A DNA stretch of 6,463 nucleotides from Syntrophaceae bacterium. Lineage in GTDB: Bacteria; Desulfobacterota; DTXE01. Of the stretch, positions 1-6,160 are shown in pieces (within the stretch, counting starts at the first letter, position 1; every line of letters starts with the position of its first letter). Location: the NCBI GenBank assembly GCA_012962595.1, contig DTXE01000138.1, positions 1 through 6,463 of the forward strand. Reading direction: 5' to 3'. The notes beneath the pieces were generated by a model that did not search any database, had not been told where the DNA came from, and was given only the letters and a program-made list of their open reading frames with translations. The translations under genes and the position numbers were made by a program.

Positions 1-767
1 ACATCCTTTGCCGCATATTCGAGCTGTTTTTGAGTGAGATTATTTTGCGCCCAGTTAGTCTGTTGCTGCTCTTTATAATGAGTATTTAACAATTGCAATG
101 CCTCCTTGGCGGCATGTTGCTCGGCTTCCTTTTTGCTCTTTCCTATACCATGGGAGATAATCTTACCATTTATTAACACCGTCACAAAAAAGGTCTTATC
201 GTGATCTGGCCCCACCTCCCTCTCCACTTTATATGTGGGAACAGACTTAAATCGCTCCTGAGAGTATTCCTGGAGTTGGGTCTTATAGTCTTTTAAAAAA
301 TCGGTATGGATGGCCTCTTTTAAGATAATGGCAAAATGTCTTTTAATTACCTCAAAGGCGGGCATAAAGCCACCATCCAGGTAGATAGCAGCAACCAAGG
401 CTTCGTAACCGTCAGCCAAAATGGAACTTTTACCTCTGCCTCCGCTTAGTTCTTCCCCTCTTCCCAAAAAAAGATAATTTCCCAGTTGTATGTCCCTGGC
501 AACCTTTGCTAGTGTAGATTCATTGACCACCCAAGACCTTATCTTGGAGAGCTCTCCTTCACTATGATCAGGAAAGGCCTTTAATAAAAGGTCACGGATC
601 ACTAAATCCAAGACCGCATCACCCAGAAATTCCATCTTTTCGTTATCCTTGAGTGACAAGTCAGGATTTTCATTGGTATATGAGCGATGGGTTAGGGCCT
701 GGTGGAGCCATTCTATATTTTTGAAAGTATAAGCCAGCTTTTCCTGAAGGCCACTTAAGTCTTCCAT
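1..767 (-). CDS. rnc: Ribonuclease III, 3' end cut off by window edge
   Basis: This is the double-strand-specific endoribonuclease that processes rRNA precursors and structured mRNAs in the cytoplasm. I translated 255 residues from the ATG at 767; the frame is still open at position 1. The RNase III domain spans about residues 5-150 and carries the family signature NEKMEFLGDAV (42-52). Its metal-binding acidic residues match the E. coli pattern: E46 and D50, then D119 and E122 in ILADGYEAL. A double-stranded RNA binding domain follows at about 157-225 (ends GKSKKEAEQHAAKEAL), then a Gln/Asn-rich tail. Family members are usually 220-260 residues, so only a few residues should be missing. The start is preceded by a weak GGA at a usable distance; an in-frame TTG three codons upstream is a less likely start. 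The gene is divergent from the MoxR operon and there is no obvious functional link. Identification is firm. Confidence 0.96.
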   Translation of the reverse strand, partial: MEDLSGLQEKLAYTFKNIEWLHQALTHRSYTNENPDLSLKDNEKMEFLGDAVLDLVIRDLLLKAFPDHSEGELSKIRSWVVNESTLAKVARDIQLGNYLFLGRGEELSGGRGKSSILADGYEALVAAIYLDGGFMPAFEVIKRHFAIILKEAIHTDFLKDYKTQLQEYSQERFKSVPTYKVEREVGPDHDKTFFVTVLINGKIISHGIGKSKKEAEQHAAKEALQLLNTHYKEQQQTNWAQNNLTQKQLEYAAKD

Positions 768-837
768 AATATCCAATATACCATAATAAATGAAGATTTT
801 ACAATACAAACGGCTACACTCTAGATATTTACCAATT

Positions 838-866
838 TTTATACTATACTTCTTTAAGGTGGACAA
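838..866 (-). promoter_or_regulatory. Candidate sigma70-type promoter for rnc
   Basis: Read on the minus strand, TTGTCC (861-866; 4 of 6 matches to TTGACA) is followed by a 17-bp spacer and TATAAA (838-843; 5 of 6 matches to TATAAT). Transcription would start near 831 and give a leader of about 64 nt. The -35 box lies directly against the start codon of the divergent MoxR gene. This is a motif match only. Confidence 0.4.
840..862 (+). promoter_or_regulatory. Possible -10 boxes and ribosome binding site of the MoxR operon
   Basis: Two overlapping TATACT hexamers (840-845 and 845-850, each 5 of 6 matches to TATAAT) precede AAGGTGG (856-862), a Shine-Dalgarno-like sequence 4 nt before the ATG at 867. 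No convincing -35 box sits upstream. If either hexamer is used, the 5' leader would be only about 10-15 nt. The ribosome binding site supports the chosen start; the promoter part is weak. Confidence 0.3.
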
Positions 867-2198
867 ATGAGGAATGCAAACCAAAAAATCCAAAGGCTTT
901 ATGAGTTGGTTAGGGACCAATTTTATCTGGGCGATGAGATATTTGAAATAGGGGACAGGAAATATGTGCCATTGGCACTATTTGGAATTTTAAATTTAAT
1001 TCTAGATGGAAAGGAGCTCATCTTTGGTGAATATGGAAGTGGCAAGACTTCATCATCCGAGAGGATTTCCAGTTTGGTGAAAGGGCTTCCCCTAGAATTT
1101 GTTCAGGCTACCACTATCCATGGTCATCCAGAGCAAACTGAAGAGAAGATAAAGGCTACCTTGGATTTGGGGCGATTAGAAAAAGAAGGGGAGGAAGTAA
1201 TTAAGTGGAAGATAATCCCTTATTCTCCCGTTGTTATCATTGATGAAATAAACCGCCTGCCCATAGGAAAACAAAATATGCTACTCAATGAAGTAGATAG
1301 GAATATATGGAGTTACAGGGGAGAAACTCTGATCCTCAAAGGAGGTAAATCCTTCTTTGCCACCATAAATTATCAGGATGCTGGAACAACAAAATTGATT
1401 GCCCCACTACTGGATCGATTTGACCTGGCAGTAGAGACCGGAGTAGTACACCCCATAAGAAAGAGGGTCATCAGAAGAGGAATTGATGAGGAGATCCTAA
1501 GAGACAAGGGGCTTACTCAAGAGATGATCGAGTATATTTTAAAAAACTGTGAAACCAGGCACTCTGAAAGGGTGGTTCAATATATAAACCAGAGGGCAGA
1601 AGAATTTAAAGAAGAGCTGGAAAAAAGGCTAAGGAAAAAGGGGCTTTATTTGCATATTCCAAGAACAGAGGAGGTAAGAGGAATAATAAGACAAATGGAA
1701 GAATTAGAAATTTCAGAAGATGCCGAGCTCTTTCTTGATTATGTGGGTCAAGAAATTTACTGCCAACGCACTTTAAAAAAGGATTTTTCGAGATGTAGTG
1801 GATGTCACTATACAAACTATCTGTGTTCTGATTTATACCATATCTCTAACCGAGCAGAACAGAGTTTATTTAAATATTCTAAGGCACTGGCCTGGATGGC
1901 CGGGGAAGAAGTGGTCACATTGGAACATGTCATAGCAGTCATACCTCATGCCCTTTGGCATAGAAGCGAGGTTAGTGATGAAAAACTCAGCGAAGTGAGA
2001 GAATTAGAGAAGGATTCCTGCGATGAATTCTACGCCGTTTGTGAATTGATGAAAGAGGTGAAAAAAAGATGGGAGGAACATAGGGATTATCAAATAGAAG
2101 CCTACCTGGCCCTAAAAGAAGGAGATAACGAGAGGCTTGTTAGGATGGCAGACAAAATAGATCACCCTTTCTTTAAAAGTCTGGTAAGAGAGCTCTGA
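867..2198 (+). CDS. MoxR-type AAA+ ATPase with a four-cysteine cluster
   Basis: This is a cytoplasmic AAA+ ATPase of 443 residues, of the MoxR class, which usually partners a VWA protein in metal-cofactor insertion or complex assembly. Walker A is GEYGSGKT (54-61) and Walker B is VVIIDEINR (122-130). Sensor 1 is probably N168 in ATINYQD, and LLDRFD (181-186) supplies the usual arginine. A lid domain of the MoxR type lies at about 325-375 (SNRAEQSLFKYSKALAWMAGEEVVTLEHV in two halves, then HALWHR). Between the ATPase core and the lid sit C299, C310, C313 and C320, spaced C-x10-C-x2-C-x6-C, which could bind Fe-S or zinc. I do not know this cluster from well-studied MoxR proteins. No signal peptide or membrane segment is visible. 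The gene leads a three-gene operon with the VWA gene 13 nt downstream. The ATPase class is firm; the substrate is unknown. Confidence 0.92.
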   Translation: MRNANQKIQRLYELVRDQFYLGDEIFEIGDRKYVPLALFGILNLILDGKELIFGEYGSGKTSSSERISSLVKGLPLEFVQATTIHGHPEQTEEKIKATLDLGRLEKEGEEVIKWKIIPYSPVVIIDEINRLPIGKQNMLLNEVDRNIWSYRGETLILKGGKSFFATINYQDAGTTKLIAPLLDRFDLAVETGVVHPIRKRVIRRGIDEEILRDKGLTQEMIEYILKNCETRHSERVVQYINQRAEEFKEELEKRLRKKGLYLHIPRTEEVRGIIRQMEELEISEDAELFLDYVGQEIYCQRTLKKDFSRCSGCHYTNYLCSDLYHISNRAEQSLFKYSKALAWMAGEEVVTLEHVIAVIPHALWHRSEVSDEKLSEVRELEKDSCDEFYAVCELMKEVKKRWEEHRDYQIEAYLALKEGDNERLVRMADKIDHPFFKSLVREL

Positions 2199-2211
2199 AA
2201 TAAAGGAATAA

Positions 2212-3771
2212 ATGGATAAGGATTGGGAAAGTACAGTCAATAGGATTTTCAAGCAAGCTAGGAAGGATCTTTATTATCCGCCTATCGTAAAAGTAGAGCC
2301 TGCAGAGGTCCAAACAAGCGAAATAGATTTTTCTGGTAGAAAATATAAGATACACCTGGGAAGGAAAATTATCAAAAGACTTAGCCAAGAGGCATTGCTT
2401 GGCATGTTTCATCACGAGCTTAATCATTGGGCAAAACATCCTTACGATGCAAAAACCATAATCCTGGAATGCCACTTTCTGGGAGAGATATCTAATAAAG
2501 ATGCCATAAGGAATCTTTATGATGATGTGGTCACAAACTTGGATCTCATAATCAATAAGGGGCTAGAGCATATAGCCCAGGTATATCGGGAACTACCGGC
2601 CATAAGCAAGATGGATAGGCTCTTAAGGGGATTTTACCAGGAAGTCACAGGCATAGATTTTGGTAAGATAGGGTTTGAGGAAAAATTTAAACAAAAGTTG
2701 AAGAGGCTGTGTGAGATAGACTTTCTTGATACCCATAAAGTTAGATTGAAGACCAACATAAGACAATTTGCCCAGATAATAGAGGATCTGGTGGATGAAC
2801 AAATTCAGCTTCCCTTTAGTATCTTTTCTCATAAGGACCTTGGTCCAGAGGAAATTAAAAGGGCTATGAGGGATATTGCGAAGGAAGTAGATCCACAAGA
2901 ATATAAAAGGATAACCGAGGAGGTCTTAAAGGATATTAAGTTAGATGTTAAGGAGGGGAAGGAAAAACAAGAGGCAGGGATTAGCCCAGGTGAAAAGACG
3001 TTACTTAAGGAACTTAAAAGGCCAGATGTGGGCTGGTATAAAATTAGGGCTCAACGATATGCCATTTACATCGAAGCTCTTTCAAAAAAGGGCTCTCTTT
3101 ACCCCAGCGAAATAAGTGATTTTGGGCTAGATGATAGTATTGATACCTTCCACGCAATCGAGAGTTATGGGAAAGTTCTCCCAGGGCTGGCGAAGAAGTT
3201 TAAATTGGAGGAGTTTGAAGGCCATGAAGAAATTTCCATTCCAGATGCAATAATAATTATAGATTCATCAGGAAGCATGCGCAATCCAGATAAAGAAACT
3301 TCTTACGCGGTGCTTGGGGCCTTTTCCATCGCTAGAAACTATCTAGAACATGGCTCAAGAGTAGGGGTGATAAACTTCTCTAATGCAAATCTGGAGCTTG
3401 AGCTAACAAAGAATAGAGATAAGGTCTATGAAATGCTAAAGACATATCAAGGTGGTGGGACAACGCTCCATCTCAATGATCTCCAGCAATACATGGCTAA
3501 GATGAGTGGAAGGGAAATGGATTATATCTTGATGACAGATGCAGGAATCGACAATATACAAAAAGTTGTGGACTATTTCTCAAGGCTCAAAAGCAGACTG
3601 ACCATCATTTGGATTAAAAGTGATGTAAAGGAGTATGAGAGATTTCAAAAATGCTGTGAGCTTTTAAGAGAGAAACTTCCAGCCTCTGTCACTTTCATAG
3701 AAGTTGAGGATGAAAAAGATATTCCTCGCATAGCAGTGGGAAAGAGCTTTGGGGTCTATGCAGGGCATTAA
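2212..3771 (+). CDS. Zincin-like (HExxH) and VWA two-domain protein
   Basis: This 519-residue protein is the likely partner of the upstream MoxR ATPase. The C-terminal VWA domain (about 343-510) has a complete metal-ion-dependent adhesion site: DSSGS (D351, S353, S355), a threonine in GGGTT (T417/T418), and D443 in MTDAG. The N-terminal domain contains HHELNHWAKHP, giving H68-E69-x-x-H72, with NLYDDVVTN about 30 residues later offering a possible acidic third metal ligand (D104 or D105). This resembles the architecture of the DUF2201 family, a putative metallopeptidase domain followed by a VWA-like domain; that match is from memory. The middle (about 150-330) is charged and helical, with no domain I recognise. 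No signal peptide or membrane segment is seen, so it is probably cytosolic. AAAGGA (2202-2207) precedes the ATG by 4 nt. VWA is certain; peptidase activity is inference. Confidence 0.9.
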   Translation: MDKDWESTVNRIFKQARKDLYYPPIVKVEPAEVQTSEIDFSGRKYKIHLGRKIIKRLSQEALLGMFHHELNHWAKHPYDAKTIILECHFLGEISNKDAIRNLYDDVVTNLDLIINKGLEHIAQVYRELPAISKMDRLLRGFYQEVTGIDFGKIGFEEKFKQKLKRLCEIDFLDTHKVRLKTNIRQFAQIIEDLVDEQIQLPFSIFSHKDLGPEEIKRAMRDIAKEVDPQEYKRITEEVLKDIKLDVKEGKEKQEAGISPGEKTLLKELKRPDVGWYKIRAQRYAIYIEALSKKGSLYPSEISDFGLDDSIDTFHAIESYGKVLPGLAKKFKLEEFEGHEEISIPDAIIIIDSSGSMRNPDKETSYAVLGAFSIARNYLEHGSRVGVINFSNANLELELTKNRDKVYEMLKTYQGGGTTLHLNDLQQYMAKMSGREMDYILMTDAGIDNIQKVVDYFSRLKSRLTIIWIKSDVKEYERFQKCCELLREKLPASVTFIEVEDEKDIPRIAVGKSFGVYAGH

Positions 3772-4564
3772 AACATTATTAGAAAAAAATCCAAATTTGT
3801 TGAAGGTTGAATCCTTTCATCCTGAAAGGAATGAGAAGAGGAGTCGATATAAGAAGGTAATAAAGGCTGATTATGACAAACTCTATGAGTTAGCTAAGGA
3901 ATACATAAGCTGGGGGAGAGGTATACCAAGCTGGAGAGTAGATTGGGCCATTGAAAAAATCTTTAATTTTGGAAAGGGCATGGCCAAGGAATACCATCTA
4001 GACCTTCTAGAGATTGATAGACTCTTTAACCAGGTTTTGCCCCATTATATGAGGGGTGGATTATTGGGATGTCTCATTTCTGGCTTATACACAGATATAA
4101 TTAAAGAAGATGATACCCTGAGGCTATATCTCAAAAGATACCCTGCAACGGTATCTGGTCTGGGATATCGACACCATAAAGGAAAACTTGAAATTATTGG
4201 TAATAGAGCCTACTACCTAGGAGTAGAAATGGAACATGGCCAGATTTTGGTCAGGGGCAATGTGGGAAACTATCTCGGAAAATCAATAAAAGGTGGACAA
4301 ATAATGGTGGAGGGTAATGCCAGGAACTGGGTAGGAGAGAGGATGAAAGGGGGCTTGATATTCATTAGAGGTGATGCCGGACATATAGTTGGGAAAAAAA
4401 TGACCGGAGGTGAAATAGTAGTGGAGGGTGATGTCGGATATTGGGTTGGAGACGATATGAGAGGAGGTGTAATAAGAATAAAAGGGAGGTATCAATCTCT
4501 GGGTGGTGAAAGAAGAGGTGGTGAAATCTATATCTTGGGAAATAAATGGGAAAGGATCGGATAG
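3758..4564 (+). CDS. GXGXG beta-helix protein with unknown N-terminal domain
   Basis: This is the third gene of the operon. From the ATG at 3758 it encodes 268 residues and overlaps the VWA gene by 14 nt. A TTG at 3749 in the same frame (271 residues) is a possible alternative start. Residues 1 to about 140 form a probably helical domain I do not recognise. Residues about 148-261 are six consecutive turns of a GXGXG right-handed beta-helix, each shaped G-x-x-G-x-x-x-G...GG-x-I-x-V-x-G. This is the fold found at the C-terminus of the glutamate synthase large subunit and in subunit C of formylmethanofuran dehydrogenase. Neither enzyme's catalytic domains are present here. The protein may be a scaffold, or a substrate or cofactor-carrying partner of the MoxR-VWA pair; that is inference. 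There is no signal peptide. The fold call is firm, the role is unknown. Confidence 0.85.
   Translation: MQGIKTLLEKNPNLLKVESFHPERNEKRSRYKKVIKADYDKLYELAKEYISWGRGIPSWRVDWAIEKIFNFGKGMAKEYHLDLLEIDRLFNQVLPHYMRGGLLGCLISGLYTDIIKEDDTLRLYLKRYPATVSGLGYRHHKGKLEIIGNRAYYLGVEMEHGQILVRGNVGNYLGKSIKGGQIMVEGNARNWVGERMKGGLIFIRGDAGHIVGKKMTGGEIVVEGDVGYWVGDDMRGGVIRIKGRYQSLGGERRGGEIYILGNKWERIG
4199..4540 (+). repeat. Six degenerate ~57-nt coding repeats (beta-helix turns)
   Basis: The 3' half of the third operon gene is made of six repeat units of 20, 19, 19, 19, 19 and 18 codons. Each unit encodes one beta-helix turn with conserved glycines, for example GNVGNYLGKSIKGGQIMVE and GDVGYWVGDDMRGGVIRIK. The period is clear in protein and still visible in DNA, where each unit carries an AGGNGG-like run for the Gly-Gly pair. 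The repeats are diverged, as expected for an old structural repeat rather than a recent expansion. Confidence 0.8.
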
Positions 4565-4571
4565 ACTCCAT

Positions 4572-5546
4572 TTAGTGAACTTTCCCCCATCTTCCCTTTA
4601 TGGTTTGTATGGCTTCAAGAGCAATCTCCCTGAGTACTGGTCTCTTGCCCCTCGCTATGTTCTCTAAGTTAGGAAGTATGGTTTCATCACCAATTAGTCC
4701 TAGCAGAAAAATGATATCCCCTTTCTCCCTCTCCTCAGTTCTCTCAAATAACTCTAACAGTTGGGTCATCACATTTTTAATCATAACTGGTTTTTCTTGA
4801 GAAATAGACTCAAGCACTACCATCACCCCAAGCCTTGCTGGCCATTCAGGATCTAAAAGCAAGTCTAGGAAATTTCGAGGAATTTCTTTTTCTTTCAAAA
4901 ATCTTTCAATTAGCTCTTGGGCCCGCGCCTCCTTTAATATCGCTTTATAGACTTCTGCATCATATTGGGCCCTAGCAGCTTTCCCCACCCATTCAATCAG
5001 CTTATCCTTAGTTTGGCTCCCCACCAAAAAATAATCATCTTGAATGATGACTGTGGGGGCAGCTGTCACCTGATATTTTCTAGCTACCTCAGGAAAAAGA
5101 GAGACATCATAGACTTGGGAAGAAATCTTGGGAGAAGCGATGGCTACCTTATTAGCCAGGGCCACAGCTGAGGCACAATGGGGACAACGTCCGGAAATCA
5201 TAGTTTTAATAGAAACCTCTTTTTTTAAATGTTTGAGTTCCAGTACTGTTTCTCTGGGCAGGCTTGCCTCCCTCTTTGAGAGGAGCAAAAGGGTCTCGAT
5301 AAAAATCGCCTCCTCTTCTCCTCTGGGCAAAGCGAAATAATAGATGTTTCCTTTTGACCCATTGCTATCTAAACGAATAGCTGGATATGCCTCAAGGGGT
5401 TCCAGGTCATAGTGGAGGGCAAGTTTTTGGGAGTATTTTATAAGAGATTGGCAATAGTCTTCGAACTGAAGGAATAAATCTTTATTTTTGGAGTTGATCA
5501 GGGTGAGTCGTAATGGGTCTTGAAGGCCTTTTAGTCTTTGATACAT
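4572..5546 (-). CDS. Double thioredoxin-fold protein (CPHC) with HEAT-like tail
   Basis: This 324-residue protein is a probable cytoplasmic thiol-disulfide oxidoreductase. Residues 1 to about 108 look like the first unit of a thermophilic protein disulfide oxidoreductase (compare IYYFALPRGEEEAIFIETL with the family's F-G-x-P-x-G-x-E pattern). This unit has lost its own CxxC; only C32 remains. Residues about 110-190 form the second unit, with CPHC at 121-124 after KTMISGR and the cis-proline motif TAAPTV (P164). AhpF N-terminal domains have a similar double fold. Residues about 230-322 form helical HEAT-like repeats, clearest at LLGLIGDETILPNLENI followed by LREIALEAI. This fusion is unusual to me. 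The ribosome binding site before the ATG is weak (AGGA only 2 nt away), and no alternative start looks better. The gene follows the PilZ gene by 68 nt and ends 7 nt from the convergent operon. The redox fold is firm; the HEAT call is good; the partner is unknown. Confidence 0.87.
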   Translation of the reverse strand: MYQRLKGLQDPLRLTLINSKNKDLFLQFEDYCQSLIKYSQKLALHYDLEPLEAYPAIRLDSNGSKGNIYYFALPRGEEEAIFIETLLLLSKREASLPRETVLELKHLKKEVSIKTMISGRCPHCASAVALANKVAIASPKISSQVYDVSLFPEVARKYQVTAAPTVIIQDDYFLVGSQTKDKLIEWVGKAARAQYDAEVYKAILKEARAQELIERFLKEKEIPRNFLDLLLDPEWPARLGVMVVLESISQEKPVMIKNVMTQLLELFERTEEREKGDIIFLLGLIGDETILPNLENIARGKRPVLREIALEAIQTIKGRWGKVH

Positions 5547-5573
5547 GATCCTATCATAATTTTGCTCTAATGG

Positions 5574-5610
5574 AAAAGAAAGTCCTTCGTGGATAAAGGA
5601 GTGGACTTTC
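5574..5610 (-). terminator. Hairpin and short T-tract after the PilZ gene
   Basis: On the minus strand, GAAAGTCC (5610-5603) and GGACTTTC (5585-5578) can form an 8-bp perfect stem around a 17-nt loop, followed at once by TTTT. The stem begins 4 nt after the PilZ stop codon. It could end the PilZ transcript or attenuate read-through into the thioredoxin-HEAT gene. The loop is long and the T-tract short, so this is moderate evidence only. Confidence 0.45.
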
Positions 5611-5614
5611 GGTT

Positions 5615-5974
5615 TTAATCTCTGCCATAAATATAATTTGCAATCCTTTCTCTATCTTCTTCACTGATCTGTTTAAATTGGACCCCCAAATTATACCTCT
5701 CGGCACCATTTATTCTCCTAGACCACTTTACTTCCCCAATGACCCTAACCGTCACTGCAGAGGTATAAAAGAAAGAACCAGGTGGCAGGAAAAGCTGGAT
5801 ATCCAACAAACTATGTGGAGCGATAGGGTAACTAACGGGGAACATAATCCCACCTGAACTTACATTCATGGTGGTTGACTTTTCACCCACACCTCTCTGC
5901 ACCTGATTAATAACGGAATAGCTAGCATGAGCCTCACATACTACCCGGCGGTACCTTCTTCTTTCAGCTTCCAT
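5615..5974 (-). CDS. Single-domain PilZ protein, likely c-di-GMP receptor
   Basis: This 119-residue protein consists of one PilZ domain. PilZ domains bind cyclic di-GMP and change conformation to regulate motility, polysaccharide production or other partners. The two binding motifs are present: the arginine motif RRRYRR (R5-R10, containing RxxxR) and N-x-S-x-x-G at N37, S39 and G42 in NVSSGG. The end of the domain is also typical, with GEVKWSRR (W84), YNLGVQF (94-100) and a closing helix ISEEDRERIANYI. AAGGGAGG (5984-5991) is a strong ribosome binding site 9 nt before the ATG at 5974. An ATG within that region reaches a stop after one more codon and is not the start. No output domain is fused, so it must act through another protein, which is not identifiable here. 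The domain call is firm; c-di-GMP binding follows from intact motifs. Confidence 0.92.
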   Translation of the reverse strand: MEAERRRYRRVVCEAHASYSVINQVQRGVGEKSTTMNVSSGGIMFPVSYPIAPHSLLDIQLFLPPGSFFYTSAVTVRVIGEVKWSRRINGAERYNLGVQFKQISEEDRERIANYIYGRD

Positions 5975-6049
5975 CTATCTCATCCTCCCTTAAAATTTAG
6001 TCCAATACCTCTATCCCCAAATTACCCAGGATTTAGCTCTATAATTTTT

Positions 6050-6110
6050 AATGATTATTCAGTCTACTCAGTAAATCTATAGGCGATGCTGAGTTAACTC
6101 AATAATCATT
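6050..6110. repeat. Long imperfect inverted repeat upstream of the PilZ gene
   Basis: The arms 6050-6073 and 6087-6110 are inverted copies. The outer 10 bp are perfect (AATGATTATT with AATAATCATT) and an inner 6 bp are perfect (ACTCAG 6066-6071 with CTGAGT 6089-6094), with few mismatches between. The centre spans about 6072-6088. No T-run follows on either strand, so it is not a usual terminator. It could be an operator for a dimeric or tetrameric regulator, or a stable hairpin in the PilZ mRNA leader. Confidence 0.65.
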
Positions 6111-6131
6111 TAATCTAGCACAATTTGAGGT

Positions 6132-6160
6132 TAAATATCAAATCCTGGTGGAAATGTCAA
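6132..6160 (-). promoter_or_regulatory. Candidate promoter of the PilZ gene
   Basis: On the minus strand there is a perfect -35 box TTGACA (6155-6160), a 17-bp spacer, and TATTTA (6132-6137; only 3 of 6 matches) preceded by TG-A, which gives an extended -10 element. Transcription would start near 6125 and produce a leader of about 150 nt that contains the large inverted repeat at 6050-6110. The exact -35 and the spacing are the best support; the -10 itself is weak. Confidence 0.45.

Noticed and set aside
4365..4571. Minus-strand reading frames opposite the GXGXG repeats
   Set aside because: Their His/Ser/Pro/Phe-rich sequence mirrors the glycine-rich repeats of the real gene; they have no start context and no family resemblance.
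4548..4586. GGGAAAG (4548-4554) and CTTTCCC (4580-4586) as a shared terminator for the convergent genes
   Set aside because: The 7-bp stem has a 25-nt loop containing both stop codons. There is no T-run on the plus side and only an interrupted ATTTATTT on the minus side.
4600..5340. Plus-strand reading frames opposite the thioredoxin-HEAT gene
   Set aside because: They are shadows of a well-supported gene and encode no recognisable domain.
5553..5558. TATGAT on the minus strand as a -10 box for the thioredoxin-HEAT gene
   Set aside because: No acceptable -35 box lies at the right distance, and the start site would fall at the start codon.
6050..6110. The large inverted repeat as insertion-sequence ends
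   Set aside because: Only about 60 bp in total, with no transposase fragment and no flanking target duplication seen.
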